A stretch of 64,000 bases of DNA, from NCBI RefSeq assembly GCF_040499845.1, contig NZ_CP159342.1, positions 3,596,001-3,660,000 on the forward strand, in the 5' to 3' direction. Made by a program: the position numbers and the translations under genes. Position 1 is the stretch's first letter; every line of letters begins with the position of its first letter. The notes under the pieces are model-generated. The model searched no databases. It was not told where the DNA came from and was given only the letters and a program-made list of their open reading frames with translations. Positions 1 through 8,865 of the stretch are shown here, piece by piece. This DNA comes from Micromonospora sp. CCTCC AA 2012012. Lineage in GTDB: Bacteria > Actinomycetota > Actinomycetes > Mycobacteriales > Micromonosporaceae.

Positions 1-6
1 CGGTGC

Positions 7-1197
7 TCAGGGCTCGATCAGCAGCCGGCGCGGCGGCGGCGTCCCGGTGGCGGCCCGGGCCGGTCCGGCCGGGGTCCACGAGCCGAGCACCGCCGCCCGC
101 CGGGCCCCGGTCACCGACGGGATCGCCCCTGGCAGGCCGTGCCAGGAGAGCCAACCCAGCAGGGCGAAGGCGTACGCCTCCTTGGCCTGGGCCGGCACCC
201 CCAGCTCGTCGCTGGTCCGCAGCCGCCAGCGGCCCGCCCCGAGGTCGGCCAGCCGGGCCAGGAGTGTGGGATTGCGCACTCCGCCACCTGCGGCGACCAC
301 CTCGGTGACCCGGTGCCGGTCGCAGGCGTCGGCCACCGTGCGGGCGGTCAGCTCGACGAGCGTGGCGAGCACGTCGTCGGCGGGCACCGGCTCGCCCAGC
401 GCGGCCAGCTTCCCGTCCAGGTAGCCGGCGTGGAACAGCTCCTTGCCGGTGGACTTGGGTGGGGCGGCGGCGTAGTAGGGCTCGGCGAGCAGCAGTTCCA
501 GCAGCCCGGGGTGCACCCGTCCGGCCGCCGCCCGGGCGCCGTCGAGGTCGCAGGGGCGGTCGAGGAGGCGGCGGGCGGCGGCGTCGAGCAGCGCGTTGGC
601 GGGGCCGACGTCGTACCCGAGGACGGGGGCGCCGGGTGCGACCACGGTGAGGTTCGCGATGCCGCCGAGGTTGAGCGCCGCCCGCGGCCCGGCGGGGCGC
701 TGCTCGTCCCGGCCGCCGTCGGGCCCGGCGCCGAGCAGCAGGGCGTCGAAGGCCGGCACCAGCGGCGCGCCCTGCCCGCCGGCCGCCACGTCCGCCGAGC
801 GCAGGTCACTGAGCACCGGTACGCCCACCCGGGCGGCCACCCGGGCCGGCGCGCCGAGCTGGAGGGTGCCGTGGACCCGGCCCGCCTCGACCCAGTGGAA
901 GACCGTCTGCCCCGGCGACACGACCGCGTCGGCCGTGCCCCCGGCCAGCTCGACGCCGACCGCCGCCGCCTCGGCGAAGACCTCGCCGAGCCGGTTGTCG
1001 AGCCGGCAGACGGCGTCGATCGTGGTGGCGGCGGGCGGCAGCAGCGCGGCGATCTGCGCCCGCAGCCCGTCGTCGTAGTCGAGACCGCGGTGCCCGAGCG
1101 GGCGCAGCGTGAGCGTCTCCCCGTCCGCGGTGAACTCGGCGGCCACCACGTCCACCCCGTCGTACGACGTGCCCGACATCAGCCCGACGATCTTCAT
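7..1197 (-). CDS. anmK: anhydro-N-acetylmuramic acid kinase
   Basis: This 396-residue protein phosphorylates and opens 1,6-anhydro-MurNAc to give MurNAc-6-phosphate, a step in recycling peptidoglycan in the cytosol. It starts MKIVGLMSGTSYDGVDVV; the GLMSGTSxDGxD stretch (residues 5-16) is the family's N-terminal phosphate-binding signature. NLGGIANLT, DVGPANALLD and a late AAGGGVRNPTLL segment are also typical. Length is slightly above the roughly 370 residues usual for the family. The ATG start gives the full signature and lies 208 bp downstream of the preceding same-strand gene, with a long hairpin repeat in between, so it is probably transcribed separately. The assignment is firm from sequence alone; activity is inferred. 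Confidence 0.95.
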   Translation of the reverse strand: MKIVGLMSGTSYDGVDVVAAEFTADGETLTLRPLGHRGLDYDDGLRAQIAALLPPAATTIDAVCRLDNRLGEVFAEAAAVGVELAGGTADAVVSPGQTVFHWVEAGRVHGTLQLGAPARVAARVGVPVLSDLRSADVAAGGQGAPLVPAFDALLLGAGPDGGRDEQRPAGPRAALNLGGIANLTVVAPGAPVLGYDVGPANALLDAAARRLLDRPCDLDGARAAAGRVHPGLLELLLAEPYYAAAPPKSTGKELFHAGYLDGKLAALGEPVPADDVLATLVELTARTVADACDRHRVTEVVAAGGGVRNPTLLARLADLGAGRWRLRTSDELGVPAQAKEAYAFALLGWLSWHGLPGAIPSVTGARRAAVLGSWTPAGPARAATGTPPPRRLLIEP

Positions 1198-1239
1198 CCG
1201 GCCAGGCTAGCCGCCGCCCCCGCACCCGCACACCGGACG

Positions 1240-1320
1240 CTTTGCTCTGCAGCCACGACCGCAGCACCCGATGTCCGGCTGCCGGCCGCCGGGTGCTGCG
1301 TGGAGGGCTGCAGAGCAAAG
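1240..1320. repeat. 81-bp near-palindromic intergenic hairpin (family C)
   Basis: The outer arms CTTTGCTCTGCAGCC (1240-1254) and GGCTGCAGAGCAAAG (1306-1320) are perfect 15-bp complements. Inside them GCAGCACCCG (1261-1270) pairs with CGGGTGCTGC (1290-1299). The whole forms one long two-part stem between the end of the RNA methyltransferase gene and the start of anmK, both on the minus strand. It has no T-run, so a REP/MITE-type element or a processing/termination structure are both possible. Confidence 0.85.
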
Positions 1321-1405
1321 GGGCCGAAGGGCACGGTCCGATCCCGGGCCCGGCCTGGCCCTCCGCGGGCCGGATGCCCCGCGCCCGGGAACCCGGGCTC
1401 GCCGG

Positions 1406-2632
1406 TCAGGCCGGCGGCAGCAGAAGGCCGACCAGCTCGACGTGCTGGGTCATCGGGAACAGGTCGAACCCGCGCAGCCCGCCCAGCCGCCAGCCCAGCC
1501 CCGTGAAGGTGCGCACGTCCCGGGCGAAGGCGGCCGGGTCGCACGCCACGTACGCCACGGCCCGCGGCCGGGCGGCGACGACGTCCCGCACCACCGGGGC
1601 GCCCGCGCCGGAGCGCGGCGGGTCCAGCACCACCAGGTCGACCGGTCCGGTGACCCGTCGGCGGGCCAGCGCGGTCTCCACCCGGGCCGCGACCACCTCC
1701 ACCCGGGGCAGGTCGGCCAGGTTCTCCCGGGCGGCGGTGACGCCCTGCTCGGACGCCTCGACCAGGGTCACCCGGGCGTCGCCGACCCGGCCGGCGAGCG
1801 CGGCGGCGAAGAGCCCGGCCCCGCCGTACAGGTCCCAGGCCGACTCGCCCGGTCGCGGGTCGAGCAGGTCGAGGACCGCGCCGACCAGGGTGTCCGCCGC
1901 GGCCGGGTGGACCTGCCAGAAGCCAGCGGCGGGCAGCCGCCAGTCCCGGCCGGCCGCCACCTCGCGGACCGTCCGCGGCCCGCTGACCCCGGTCGGCACC
2001 CCCTCGGTGACGGTGGCCACGCTGACGTCGCCGCCGGTGGAGGCGACCGTCTCGACCGCCTCGGCGGCCGGCCAGCGGGCCGGGCCGAGCACCGGCAGCT
2101 CCTGGATCGCCGGGTGGGCGATCAGGCACCGCTCGATCGGCACCACCTCGTGCGAGCGGTGCTTGAGCAGGCCGGCCCGGTCGGCGGCGTCGACCGCGTA
2201 CCGGACCCGGGACCGCCAGCCGAGCGGGCCGCCGGGCAGCGGGTCGACCCGGACGGCGAGCGCGTCCACCTCGGCGTCGGTGAGGCCACCGAGCCGGATG
2301 AGCTGCTCCCGCACCACGGCCGTCTTCCACTCCCGCTGCGCGGCGGGGGCCACGTGCTGCAGGTCGCAGCCGCCGCAGCGGCCCGGCTTCGCGTACGGGC
2401 AGGGCGGCTCGACCCGGTCCGGGGAGGCGGTCAGCACCTCGACCGCGTCGGCCCGGGCGAAGCCCCGGTGCAGCTCGGTCACCTCGGCCACCACCCGCTC
2501 GCCCGGCAGCGCGTGCCGGACGAAGACCACCTGGCCCTCGTGCCGGGCCACACAGTGCCCACCCGGGGCGACGGCGTCGACGGTCAACTCGACCCGCTGC
2601 GCCTCCTCCAGGCCGCTCCGCTCCCCGCTCAC
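1406..2632 (-). CDS. class I SAM-dependent RNA methyltransferase, TrmA/RumA family with TRAM domain
   Basis: This 408-residue protein is predicted to methylate C5 of a uridine in tRNA or rRNA using S-adenosylmethionine. An N-terminal TRAM RNA-binding segment (about residues 12-65) precedes a cysteine cluster (CPYAKPGRCGGCDLQ, near residue 78) that fits an iron-sulfur site. The C-terminal Rossmann fold shows DLYGGAGLFA, VVLDPPRSGAG, the nucleophile region YVACDPAAFARD and the general-base region HVELVGLL. The GTG start at 2632 overlaps the TGA of the upstream permease by four bases (GTGA), so translation is probably coupled. A longer reading frame upstream is only the shadow of the permease gene. 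Which nucleotide is modified cannot be told from the sequence. The gene order matches the M. tuberculosis TrmA-like locus beside an APC permease. Confidence 0.9.
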   Translation of the reverse strand: MSGERSGLEEAQRVELTVDAVAPGGHCVARHEGQVVFVRHALPGERVVAEVTELHRGFARADAVEVLTASPDRVEPPCPYAKPGRCGGCDLQHVAPAAQREWKTAVVREQLIRLGGLTDAEVDALAVRVDPLPGGPLGWRSRVRYAVDAADRAGLLKHRSHEVVPIERCLIAHPAIQELPVLGPARWPAAEAVETVASTGGDVSVATVTEGVPTGVSGPRTVREVAAGRDWRLPAAGFWQVHPAAADTLVGAVLDLLDPRPGESAWDLYGGAGLFAAALAGRVGDARVTLVEASEQGVTAARENLADLPRVEVVAARVETALARRRVTGPVDLVVLDPPRSGAGAPVVRDVVAARPRAVAYVACDPAAFARDVRTFTGLGWRLGGLRGFDLFPMTQHVELVGLLLPPA

Positions 2633-4719
2633 CGGCGCTCCCCGACCGTCGGGCCGCTCTCGCCGGGCGGTGCCGAGACCACCGGCGGCACGGTCGGCGG
2701 CAGGGTGCTGCGCGGCGCGACCCGGGGGCCGCGCGCCGGTCCCCGGGTCAGCGTCGCGTCGAGGCGGTCCAGGTTCTTGCTGGCTGTCGAGGCGAGCTGC
2801 CACGGGACGCTGGTCACCATCACGCCCGGTTCGAACAGCAGCCGCCCCTTGAGCCGCAGCGCACTCTGGTTGTGCAGCAGGTTCTCCCACCAGCGGCCCA
2901 CCACGTACTCCGGGATGAAGACCGTGACCACGTCGCGGGGCGACTCCCGACGGGTGGAGGCGACGAAGTTGAGGATCGGCCGGGTGATCTCTCGGTACGG
3001 GGAGTCGACCACGGTCAGCGGCACGGGCAGCTCCCGCCGCTCCCACTCCTCCTGGAGCTGCCGGGTGTCCTTCTCGTCCACGTTCACGGTCACCGCGGTC
3101 AGCGTGTCCGGCCGGGTCGCCCGGGCGTACGCGACGGCCCGCAGGGTCGGCTGGTGCAGCTTGCTGACCAGGACGATGGCGTGGTTGCGGGCGGGCAGCA
3201 CGCCGCGCGCCTCGGTCGGCTCCAGCTCGGCGGCGACCCGGTCGTAGTGCCGGCGGATGCCCAGCATCAGCAGATAGATCACCGCCATCGCGGCGATCGC
3301 GATCCACGCCCCGAGCAGGAACTTGGTGATCAGCACGATGACCAGCACGATGCCGGTGAGGACCATGCCGAAGCCGTTGATCGCCCGGGACCGGACCATG
3401 CGCGCCCGCGCCGCCGGATCCCGCTCGGTACGCAGGTGCCGGTTCCAGTGCCGGATCATGCCGGCCTGGGAGAGCGTGAACGAGACGAACACCCCGACGA
3501 TGTAGAGCTGGATCAGCCGGGTCACCTCGGCCTGGAAGCCGACGATCAGCACGATCGCGGAGATCGCCAGGAAGACGATGCCGTTGGAGAAGGCCAGCCG
3601 GTCGCCCCGAGTGTGCAGCTGCCGGGGCAGGTAGCGGTCCTGCGCGAGGATCGAGCCGAGCACGGGGAAGCCGTTGAAGGCGGTGTTCGCGGCCAGGAAG
3701 AGGATCAGCGCGGTCATCCCGGCGACCACGTAGAGCAGCACCGAGCCGTTGCCGAAGACCGTCTCACCGAGCTGCGTGGTGACGGTCTTCTGCACGTACC
3801 CGTCGGGGCCCGAGATGATCTGCGACGGGTCCTCGACGAACTGGAGGCCGGTGAGCCGGGCCAGCCAGATGATGCCGACCAGCATGGTCACCGCGACCGT
3901 GCCGAGCAACAGCAGGGTGGTCGCCGCGTTCTTCGACTTGGGCGCCTTGAACGCGGGCACCCCGTTGGAGATGGCCTCCACGCCGGTGAGCGCGGCGCAG
4001 CCCGAGGAGAAGGTCCGCAGCAGCAGGAAGACCAGCGCGAAGCCGGCCACGCTGTGCTCGGGGCGGATCTCCAGCCCGGCGCTGGGGGCGCGCAGGTCGT
4101 GGCCGAGCACGAAGATCCGGATCAGCCCGGTCAGCACCATGCCGATGATCACGATCATGAAGCCGTACGTCGGGATGGCGAAGGCGGTGCCCGACTCGCG
4201 CAGGCCGCGCAGGTTCATCGCGGTCAGCACCGCCACCGCGGCGACCGCGATCAGCACCTTGTGGGTGGCCACGAAGGGCACCACCGAGCCGAGGTTCGCC
4301 ACCCCCGAGGAGACCGACACGGCGACGGTCAGCACGTAGTCGACCAGCAGCGCGCTGCCGACCGCGAGGCCGGCCCGGGGTCCGAGGTTGACCGTGGCCA
4401 CCTCGTAGTCGCCGCCGCCGGAGGGGTACGCGTGCACGTTCTGCCGGTAGCTGGCCACCACGGTGAGCATCACCACGACGACCGCGAGCGCGATCCACGG
4501 CGAGAACAGGAACGCCGACGCACCCGCGATGGAGAGCGTCAGCAGGATCTCGTCGGGCGCGTACGCGACGCTGGAGAGGGCGTCGGAGGCGAACACCGGC
4601 AGCGCGATGCGCTTGGGCAGGAGGGTGTGCTGGAGCCGGTCGGACCGGAACGGTCGACCGACAAGGAGTCGCTTCAGCAGCGAGGTGGGACTGGCCACAA
4701 GCGCTAAGGGTACGACCAC
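2629..4719 (-). CDS. APC-superfamily amino acid/potassium-type permease
   Basis: This integral membrane transporter has about 696 residues. Roughly the first 480 residues hold about twelve hydrophobic helices, starting after an LLPKRIALPVFASDALSSVA stretch that is conserved in this permease subgroup. A soluble tail of about 200 residues follows (from IRRHYDRVAAEL). Members resemble the large APC permeases with cytosolic C-terminal domains. The substrate is unknown, and the divergent TrkA-type genes make potassium or amino acids reasonable guesses. I chose GTG 4719 because GGAG lies 8 bases upstream; GTG 4698 (VASPTSLL) is the alternative. The far longer open frame to 5520 is antisense to the TrkA genes and is not real. 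The stop overlaps the next gene's GTG by four bases. Confidence 0.88.
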   Translation of the reverse strand: MVVPLALVASPTSLLKRLLVGRPFRSDRLQHTLLPKRIALPVFASDALSSVAYAPDEILLTLSIAGASAFLFSPWIALAVVVVMLTVVASYRQNVHAYPSGGGDYEVATVNLGPRAGLAVGSALLVDYVLTVAVSVSSGVANLGSVVPFVATHKVLIAVAAVAVLTAMNLRGLRESGTAFAIPTYGFMIVIIGMVLTGLIRIFVLGHDLRAPSAGLEIRPEHSVAGFALVFLLLRTFSSGCAALTGVEAISNGVPAFKAPKSKNAATTLLLLGTVAVTMLVGIIWLARLTGLQFVEDPSQIISGPDGYVQKTVTTQLGETVFGNGSVLLYVVAGMTALILFLAANTAFNGFPVLGSILAQDRYLPRQLHTRGDRLAFSNGIVFLAISAIVLIVGFQAEVTRLIQLYIVGVFVSFTLSQAGMIRHWNRHLRTERDPAARARMVRSRAINGFGMVLTGIVLVIVLITKFLLGAWIAIAAMAVIYLLMLGIRRHYDRVAAELEPTEARGVLPARNHAIVLVSKLHQPTLRAVAYARATRPDTLTAVTVNVDEKDTRQLQEEWERRELPVPLTVVDSPYREITRPILNFVASTRRESPRDVVTVFIPEYVVGRWWENLLHNQSALRLKGRLLFEPGVMVTSVPWQLASTASKNLDRLDATLTRGPARGPRVAPRSTLPPTVPPVVSAPPGESGPTVGERR

Positions 4720-4857
4720 CCGACCCGCTCCGGCGGGGGGTGCCTGATCACCTTCGCGGACGCCCGCGCGGTACGGTCGGTCGCCGCGCGTGGCGAGGAC
4801 GTGGCAGGCTCGCAGACGACGGGCCCGACGGGCGGCACCGTGGGAGGAGCGGACACC

Positions 4858-5523
4858 GTGCATGTGGTGATCATGGGCTGCGGCCGGGTCGGGTCGACCC
4901 TCGCCCACAGCCTGGAGTCCCGGGGGCACTCGGTGGCGGTGATCGACCAGGACGCCGACGCGTTCCGCCGGCTCAGCCCCGACTTCGCCGGCATCACCGT
5001 GACCGGCGCGGGCTTCGACGGCGAGGTGCTGCGCCAGGCCGGCATCGAGCGGGCGGACGCCTTCGCCGCGGTCTCCAGCGGCGACAACTCCAACATCATC
5101 TCGGCCCGGCTGGCCCGCGAGACGTTCGGCGTGTCCCGGGTCGCGGCCCGCATCTACGACCAGCGCCGCGCCCAGGTCTACGAGCGGCTCGGCATCCCCA
5201 CCGTGGCCACCGTCCGGTGGACCGCCGACCGGATGCTGCGGCACCTGGTCCCCGAGGGCAACGTCGAGATCTTCCGGGACCCGACCAGCACCGTGTCGAT
5301 CCTCGAGGTGCCGGTGCACAAGGACTGGATCGGCCGGCCGCTGCGGCAGCTGGAGGAGTCGGCCGGGGCCCGGGTGGCGTACCTGATCCGGTTCGGGATC
5401 GGCACGCTCCCCACCGCCTCCACCGTGGTGCAGGAGGGCGACCAGGTCTTCATGCTGGTGACCGACGACATCGTCGCCTCGGTCACGTCGGTGGCGGCGA
5501 CGCCGCCGGAAGGAGGGCACTGA
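4858..5523 (+). CDS. trkA: TrkA-family K+ uptake regulatory subunit (first of two)
   Basis: This 221-residue cytosolic NAD(H)-binding regulatory protein belongs to potassium channel/transporter systems. The TrkA-N Rossmann fold begins at once with HVVIMGCGRVGSTLA (GxGxxG at residues 7-12) and an acidic strand end, VAVIDQD. A TrkA-C domain follows from about residue 135 (FRDPTSTVSILEVPVHKDW). GTG 4858 was chosen because GGAGGAG sits 8 bases upstream; an in-frame GTG at 4801 would add 19 residues without a domain. The second TrkA gene starts 2 bp after the stop, forming a pair like mycobacterial ceoB/ceoC. No Trk membrane subunit is adjacent, so the partner may be the divergent permease or lie elsewhere. 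Confidence 0.93.
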   Translation: MHVVIMGCGRVGSTLAHSLESRGHSVAVIDQDADAFRRLSPDFAGITVTGAGFDGEVLRQAGIERADAFAAVSSGDNSNIISARLARETFGVSRVAARIYDQRRAQVYERLGIPTVATVRWTADRMLRHLVPEGNVEIFRDPTSTVSILEVPVHKDWIGRPLRQLEESAGARVAYLIRFGIGTLPTASTVVQEGDQVFMLVTDDIVASVTSVAATPPEGGH

Positions 5524-5525
5524 GC

Positions 5526-6215
5526 ATGCGCATCGCCATCGCCGGCGCCGGCAACGTGGGCCGGTCCATCGCCCAGGAGCTGATCGACAACGGCCACCAG
5601 GTGATGCTGATCGAGCGGCAGCCCAAGATGCTCCGCCCGGACCGGGTGCCGGCCGCCGAATGGGTGCTCGCCGACGCCTGTGAGCTGGCCAGCCTGGAGG
5701 AGGCCAACGTCGCGGGCTGCGACGTGGTGGTCGCCGCCACCGGCGACGACAAGGTCAACCTGGTGGTCTCGCTGCTGGCCAAGACCGAGTTCGCGGTGCC
5801 CCGGGTGGTGGCCCGGGTGAACCGCGCCGAGAACGAGTGGCTCTTCACCGAGCAGTGGGGCGTCGACGTCGCGGTCAGCAAGCCGCGGGTGATGGCCGCC
5901 CTGGTCGAGGAGGCGGTGACCGTCGGCGACCTGGTCCGGCTGATGACCTTCCGGCAGGGCGAGGCGAACCTGGTCGAGATCACCCTGCCGCCCACCGCGC
6001 CCTACGTCGGGCAGCCGATCCACGCGGTGCCGATCCCCCGGGACGCCGCCCTGGTGGCGATCCTGCGCGGCAAGCGGGTGCTGGTGCCCAGCCTGGACGA
6101 CCCGATCGAGGCCGGCGACGAGCTGATCTTCGTGTGCACCGCCGCCGTGGAGGACGAGGTACGCGCGGTGATCCTCGGCGCGGACAGCGTCGAGCGGACC
6201 CGCGGGGCCGGCTGA
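5526..6215 (+). CDS. trkA: TrkA-family K+ uptake regulatory subunit (second of two)
   Basis: This 229-residue paralogue of the preceding gene has the same TrkA-N plus TrkA-C architecture: MRIAIAGAGNVGRSIAQEL carries GxGxxG at residues 7-12, with ADACELASLEEANVAG as the second half of the NAD fold. The TrkA-C part includes LVEITLPPTAPYVGQPI near residue 142. The ATG lies 2 bp after the previous stop, with AGGAGG inside the end of the upstream gene, so the two are translationally coupled and probably made in equal amounts as a heteromer. A hairpin terminator follows at 6225-6253. Confidence 0.94.
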   Translation: MRIAIAGAGNVGRSIAQELIDNGHQVMLIERQPKMLRPDRVPAAEWVLADACELASLEEANVAGCDVVVAATGDDKVNLVVSLLAKTEFAVPRVVARVNRAENEWLFTEQWGVDVAVSKPRVMAALVEEAVTVGDLVRLMTFRQGEANLVEITLPPTAPYVGQPIHAVPIPRDAALVAILRGKRVLVPSLDDPIEAGDELIFVCTAAVEDEVRAVILGADSVERTRGAG

Positions 6216-6224
6216 GCCGGGGTC

Positions 6225-6253
6225 ACCGCCGGCCGCTCGGGGCGGCCGGCGGT
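6225..6253. terminator. bidirectional hairpin between trkA and the DUF3159 gene
   Basis: ACCGCCGGCCG (6225-6235) pairs perfectly with CGGCCGGCGGT (6243-6253) around a 7-base loop. It sits between convergent genes ending at 6215 and 6255. There is no T-run, as is common in high-GC actinomycetes. Confidence 0.6.
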
Positions 6254-6254
6254 C

Positions 6255-6938
6255 TCAGGCGCCGGGCAGCGGCGCCGGTGCGTTCTCCCGGGTCACCCGG
6301 CGCACCGTCCAGACCGTGATCAGCAGCAGCAGCGCGTACGGCGGGTAGCCCAGCGCGAGCCGGGCCACCCCCAGCGCGGTGTCCTGGTGGGCCAGGTAGA
6401 GCCCGGCCTGCACCCCCACCTTGGCCAGCCACACCACGCCCCAGAGCACGGTGAGCTGGGTGAAGGTGCGCACCATCCGCGGGTCGTCCCGCCACTCGGA
6501 GCGCCCCTTGGCGACCAGCACCGACCAGATCCAGCCCACCAGCGGCTGCCGGATCGCGGCCGAGACCAGCAGGGCCACGCCGTAGCCGATGCCGTAGAGG
6601 ATGCCGGGGAGGTAGAAGTCCCGCTCCTCGCCGGTCCGCAGGGCGATGACCGCGCCGAAGGCGATGCCGACCAGCCCGTTGACGGCGTGCCGGACCGGCC
6701 GGCGCTGGGCCAGCCGCAGCCCGGCGATGAGCAACGCCACCACCACCGAGGCGATCACCGCGGGGCGCAGCTCGCCGATGACGTTGGCGATCACGAAGAC
6801 CACCACGGGGATGCTCGACTCGACCAGGCCCCGCCAGCCGCCGATCTGGTCGGCCATCTGCTCGGTGAGGCTGGGCAGCCGCTCGTCGTCCTGCGGCTCC
6901 GCCTCGGGCCCGGCCGCCCGGTGCTGTCCGGTCGTCAC
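6255..6938 (-). CDS. DUF3159 membrane protein
   Basis: This 227-residue integral membrane protein of the DUF3159 family is widespread in actinobacteria and has no known biochemical role. After an acidic N-terminal leader (residues 1-30) it shows about six hydrophobic segments, beginning VVVFVIANVIGEL and ending YALLLLITVWTV. Conserved-looking charged loops such as GRSEWRDDPRMVRTF lie between them. Its ATG overlaps the stop of the upstream OB-fold gene by four bases (ATGA), so both are made from one transcript. The pair occurs beside trkA and dut in mycobacteria as well, which hints at a shared envelope or ion-homeostasis role, but that is inference. Confidence 0.88.
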   Translation of the reverse strand: MTTGQHRAAGPEAEPQDDERLPSLTEQMADQIGGWRGLVESSIPVVVFVIANVIGELRPAVIASVVVALLIAGLRLAQRRPVRHAVNGLVGIAFGAVIALRTGEERDFYLPGILYGIGYGVALLVSAAIRQPLVGWIWSVLVAKGRSEWRDDPRMVRTFTQLTVLWGVVWLAKVGVQAGLYLAHQDTALGVARLALGYPPYALLLLITVWTVRRVTRENAPAPLPGA

Positions 6939-7315
6939 TTCGGCGACTCCAGCTCGTAGTACGGGTTGTAGATCACCTTACGGTCGTCCCGCACGGCCAC
7001 CCGGCCCCGGGCGGTGACGTGCCGGCCGGGCTCGATCCCGGCGATGTGCCGTCGCCCCAGCCAGACCAGCGTCACGACGTCACTGCCGTCGTAGAGGTCC
7101 GCCTCCAGGGTCGGCAGGTTGGTGCGGGGCGTGTAGACCACCGTGCGGAGCCGCCCGGCCACCGAGACCACCTGGCCCCGGCAGCAGTCGTGGGCGGGTG
7201 TGCCGCCGGACTCGGCGCTCTCCCGGCGCAGCTCCTGCGCCTCGATCTCGGCCTCGCTCGCGGTGAGCCGTTTCAGCAGCCGCCGCAGCGACACGCGGCC
7301 CTCGTCGGTCGTCAT
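6935..7315 (-). CDS. OB-fold nucleic-acid-binding domain protein
   Basis: This small cytosolic protein (126 residues) has a charged helical N-terminus (SLRRLLKRLTASEAEIEA) followed by an OB-fold, in which strands such as GQVVSVAGRLRTVVY, ADLYDGSDVVTLVWLG and GRHVTARGRVAV alternate. The PxxGRHVTARGRV part resembles tRNA-anticodon/RecG-type OB domains. The target nucleic acid is unknown. It is translationally coupled (ATGA) to the DUF3159 membrane protein. The ATG start fits the usual family length. Confidence 0.85.
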   Translation of the reverse strand: MTTDEGRVSLRRLLKRLTASEAEIEAQELRRESAESGGTPAHDCCRGQVVSVAGRLRTVVYTPRTNLPTLEADLYDGSDVVTLVWLGRRHIAGIEPGRHVTARGRVAVRDDRKVIYNPYYELESPK

Positions 7316-7522
7316 GACCTCCGCGTCACCCTCTCCACGCCGGCCGGTCGCACCGGCTCCGCTGACGGCCCCGGGATGCCGGAACCGTCCCGCCAGCGTA
7401 CGCCGATCCGGCCGTGGGGCGGAGCCGGCGTCGCCCCCCGGAGCGGGACGACCGACGGACGCACGTCGGGCCCGGCACCGTCGACCTGCGTCGACGGGTC
7501 CGGGCCCGACGTGGTGGAAAAC

Positions 7523-8191
7523 TCAGGCCTCGCGCGGGCCGGGTGCCGGGTGCTCGTGGTCGGCGTGCTCCGGGTCGGCCTGGTCGGCCACCTCGCGGGG
7601 CAGCCGCAGCGGCAGCGGCTCACGGACCGGCTTCGCCTCCTGACCCCGGTCGACCACCAGACCGTCGAGGCAGGTCGCCAGCGGACCGGCGGCGGCCGGG
7701 TCGGTCGCGGCGGCGCCCTGGTAGACGCCGCGGACCATCCAGCGCGGCCCGTCGATGCCGACGAAGCGCAGGTCGGTGATGCCGTCGGGGGTCCGCACCC
7801 GGGCGCGCAGCTCGGTGCCGTACTCCCCCTCGACCTCCTGGGCGGCGGCGCCGTCGTTGAACAGCGACTGCCGGATCTCCTCGCGCACCTCGTCCCAGAT
7901 GCCCTCGGAGCGGGGTGCGGCGAAGACGCCGAGCTGGAGCGCGTTCTCGCCGTGGACCAGGACCACCTGCTGGATCACGCCCTGCGGGTCCGCCTGGACA
8001 CGCACCTCGACCTCCGGCACCGCCGGGATCTGGAGGCTGCCGAGGTCGAGCCGGGGCACGTCGCCCGGCGCCTCGGCGGCGTCGTACGGCCCACGGGACG
8101 GCGCCGACTCCGCCGGGGAGTCCAGGACCTCCGTGGCCCGCTCGTCACGCGCGTGCCGACCGGTCTCGGCCCGCTTTCGGGAGAAGATCAC
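7523..8191 (-). CDS. DUF3710 domain protein
   Basis: This soluble protein of 222 residues belongs to the actinobacterial DUF3710 family and its function is unknown. It begins VIFSRKRAETGRHARDE, a basic start typical of the family. The conserved core runs from about residue 45 (PRLDLGSLQIPAVPEVEVRV) to about residue 180 (RWMVRGVYQGAAA), and the C-terminal tail is rich in Pro, His and Asp. GTG 8191 has GGAGGG about 9 bases upstream. It lies 25 bp after dut on the same strand, the same pairing as in mycobacteria, so they probably share a transcript. The next gene downstream starts 207 bp away, in a stretch where I see nothing recognisable. Confidence 0.88.
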   Translation of the reverse strand: MIFSRKRAETGRHARDERATEVLDSPAESAPSRGPYDAAEAPGDVPRLDLGSLQIPAVPEVEVRVQADPQGVIQQVVLVHGENALQLGVFAAPRSEGIWDEVREEIRQSLFNDGAAAQEVEGEYGTELRARVRTPDGITDLRFVGIDGPRWMVRGVYQGAAATDPAAAGPLATCLDGLVVDRGQEAKPVREPLPLRLPREVADQADPEHADHEHPAPGPREA

Positions 8192-8216
8192 TGCGCCCAC
8201 CCTCCGCTGTTCGCAC

Positions 8217-8780
8217 TCACCCTGCCACCTCTTCCGTCCGGCCGTCCGCCCGGTCCGGCGATTGCCGCCCGGCCGGCGCGGCCGACCCTTCCCGCCGTCC
8301 GTCCGGCGTGGTGCCGGGGGACGGGACCAGCCCGGCGTGTCCGCCGGTCGATCCGTGCCCACCGGCGCCCCGCCGGGAGGCGGGCAGCTCGGCCACCGGC
8401 TGGAAATCGGCCCGCTCGACCCGTTGGACGACGAGCTGCGCGATCCGATCGCCTCGGCTGATCTTCGCCGGTACCTCCCGATCATGGTTGATCAGGTTGA
8501 CCAGGATCTCACCCCGGTAGCCGGCGTCGACCGTACCGGGCGCGTTGAGCACCGTCACGCCGAGCCTGGCCGCCAGGCCGGAGCGGGGGTGCACCAGGCC
8601 CACGTACCCCTCGGGGAGGGCGATCGCCACGCCGGTGGGGACCAGGGCCCGCCCGCCCGGGGGCAGCTCGACGTCCGCGGCGGCCACCAGGTCCGCACCG
8701 GCGTCGCCGGGATGGGCGTACGCCGGCAGCGGCAGCTCCGGATCGAGCCGGCGTACGGGCACGGGTACGACGTTCGTCAC
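8217..8780 (-). CDS. dut: dUTP diphosphatase with extended C-terminal tail
   Basis: This enzyme hydrolyses dUTP to dUMP and pyrophosphate, keeping uracil out of DNA and feeding dTMP synthesis. It is a cytosolic trimer in this family. All five motifs are visible: [10 protein letters not shown] (residues 22-31), [31 protein letters not shown] and [11 protein letters not shown]. In the last motif a His replaces the aromatic residue that usually stacks on the uracil. The protein is 187 residues against about 150 for the family; the extra 40 residues after motif 5 are Gly/Pro/Arg-rich and probably disordered. GTG 8780 carries GGAAGAGGAAGAG upstream. The neighbour DUF3710 gene follows after 25 bp. 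Confidence 0.95.
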   Translation of the reverse strand: MTNVVPVPVRRLDPELPLPAYAHPGDAGADLVAAADVELPPGGRALVPTGVAIALPEGYVGLVHPRSGLAARLGVTVLNAPGTVDAGYRGEILVNLINHDREVPAKISRGDRIAQLVVQRVERADFQPVAELPASRRGAGGHGSTGGHAGLVPSPGTTPDGRREGSAAPAGRQSPDRADGRTEEVAG

Positions 8781-8865
8781 GCTCTTCCTCTTCCGTCCGG
8801 TCCTCGCGGGGTGACCCTGCCATCCTGCCCGTTGACCGGCCGATCGTGCGCCGTACCCTCGGAGT

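Noticed and set aside
2872..4707. 611-residue open frame on the plus strand
   Set aside because: It is antisense to the APC permease; its His/Asp/Arg-rich low-complexity translation is the usual artefact of high-GC coding DNA.
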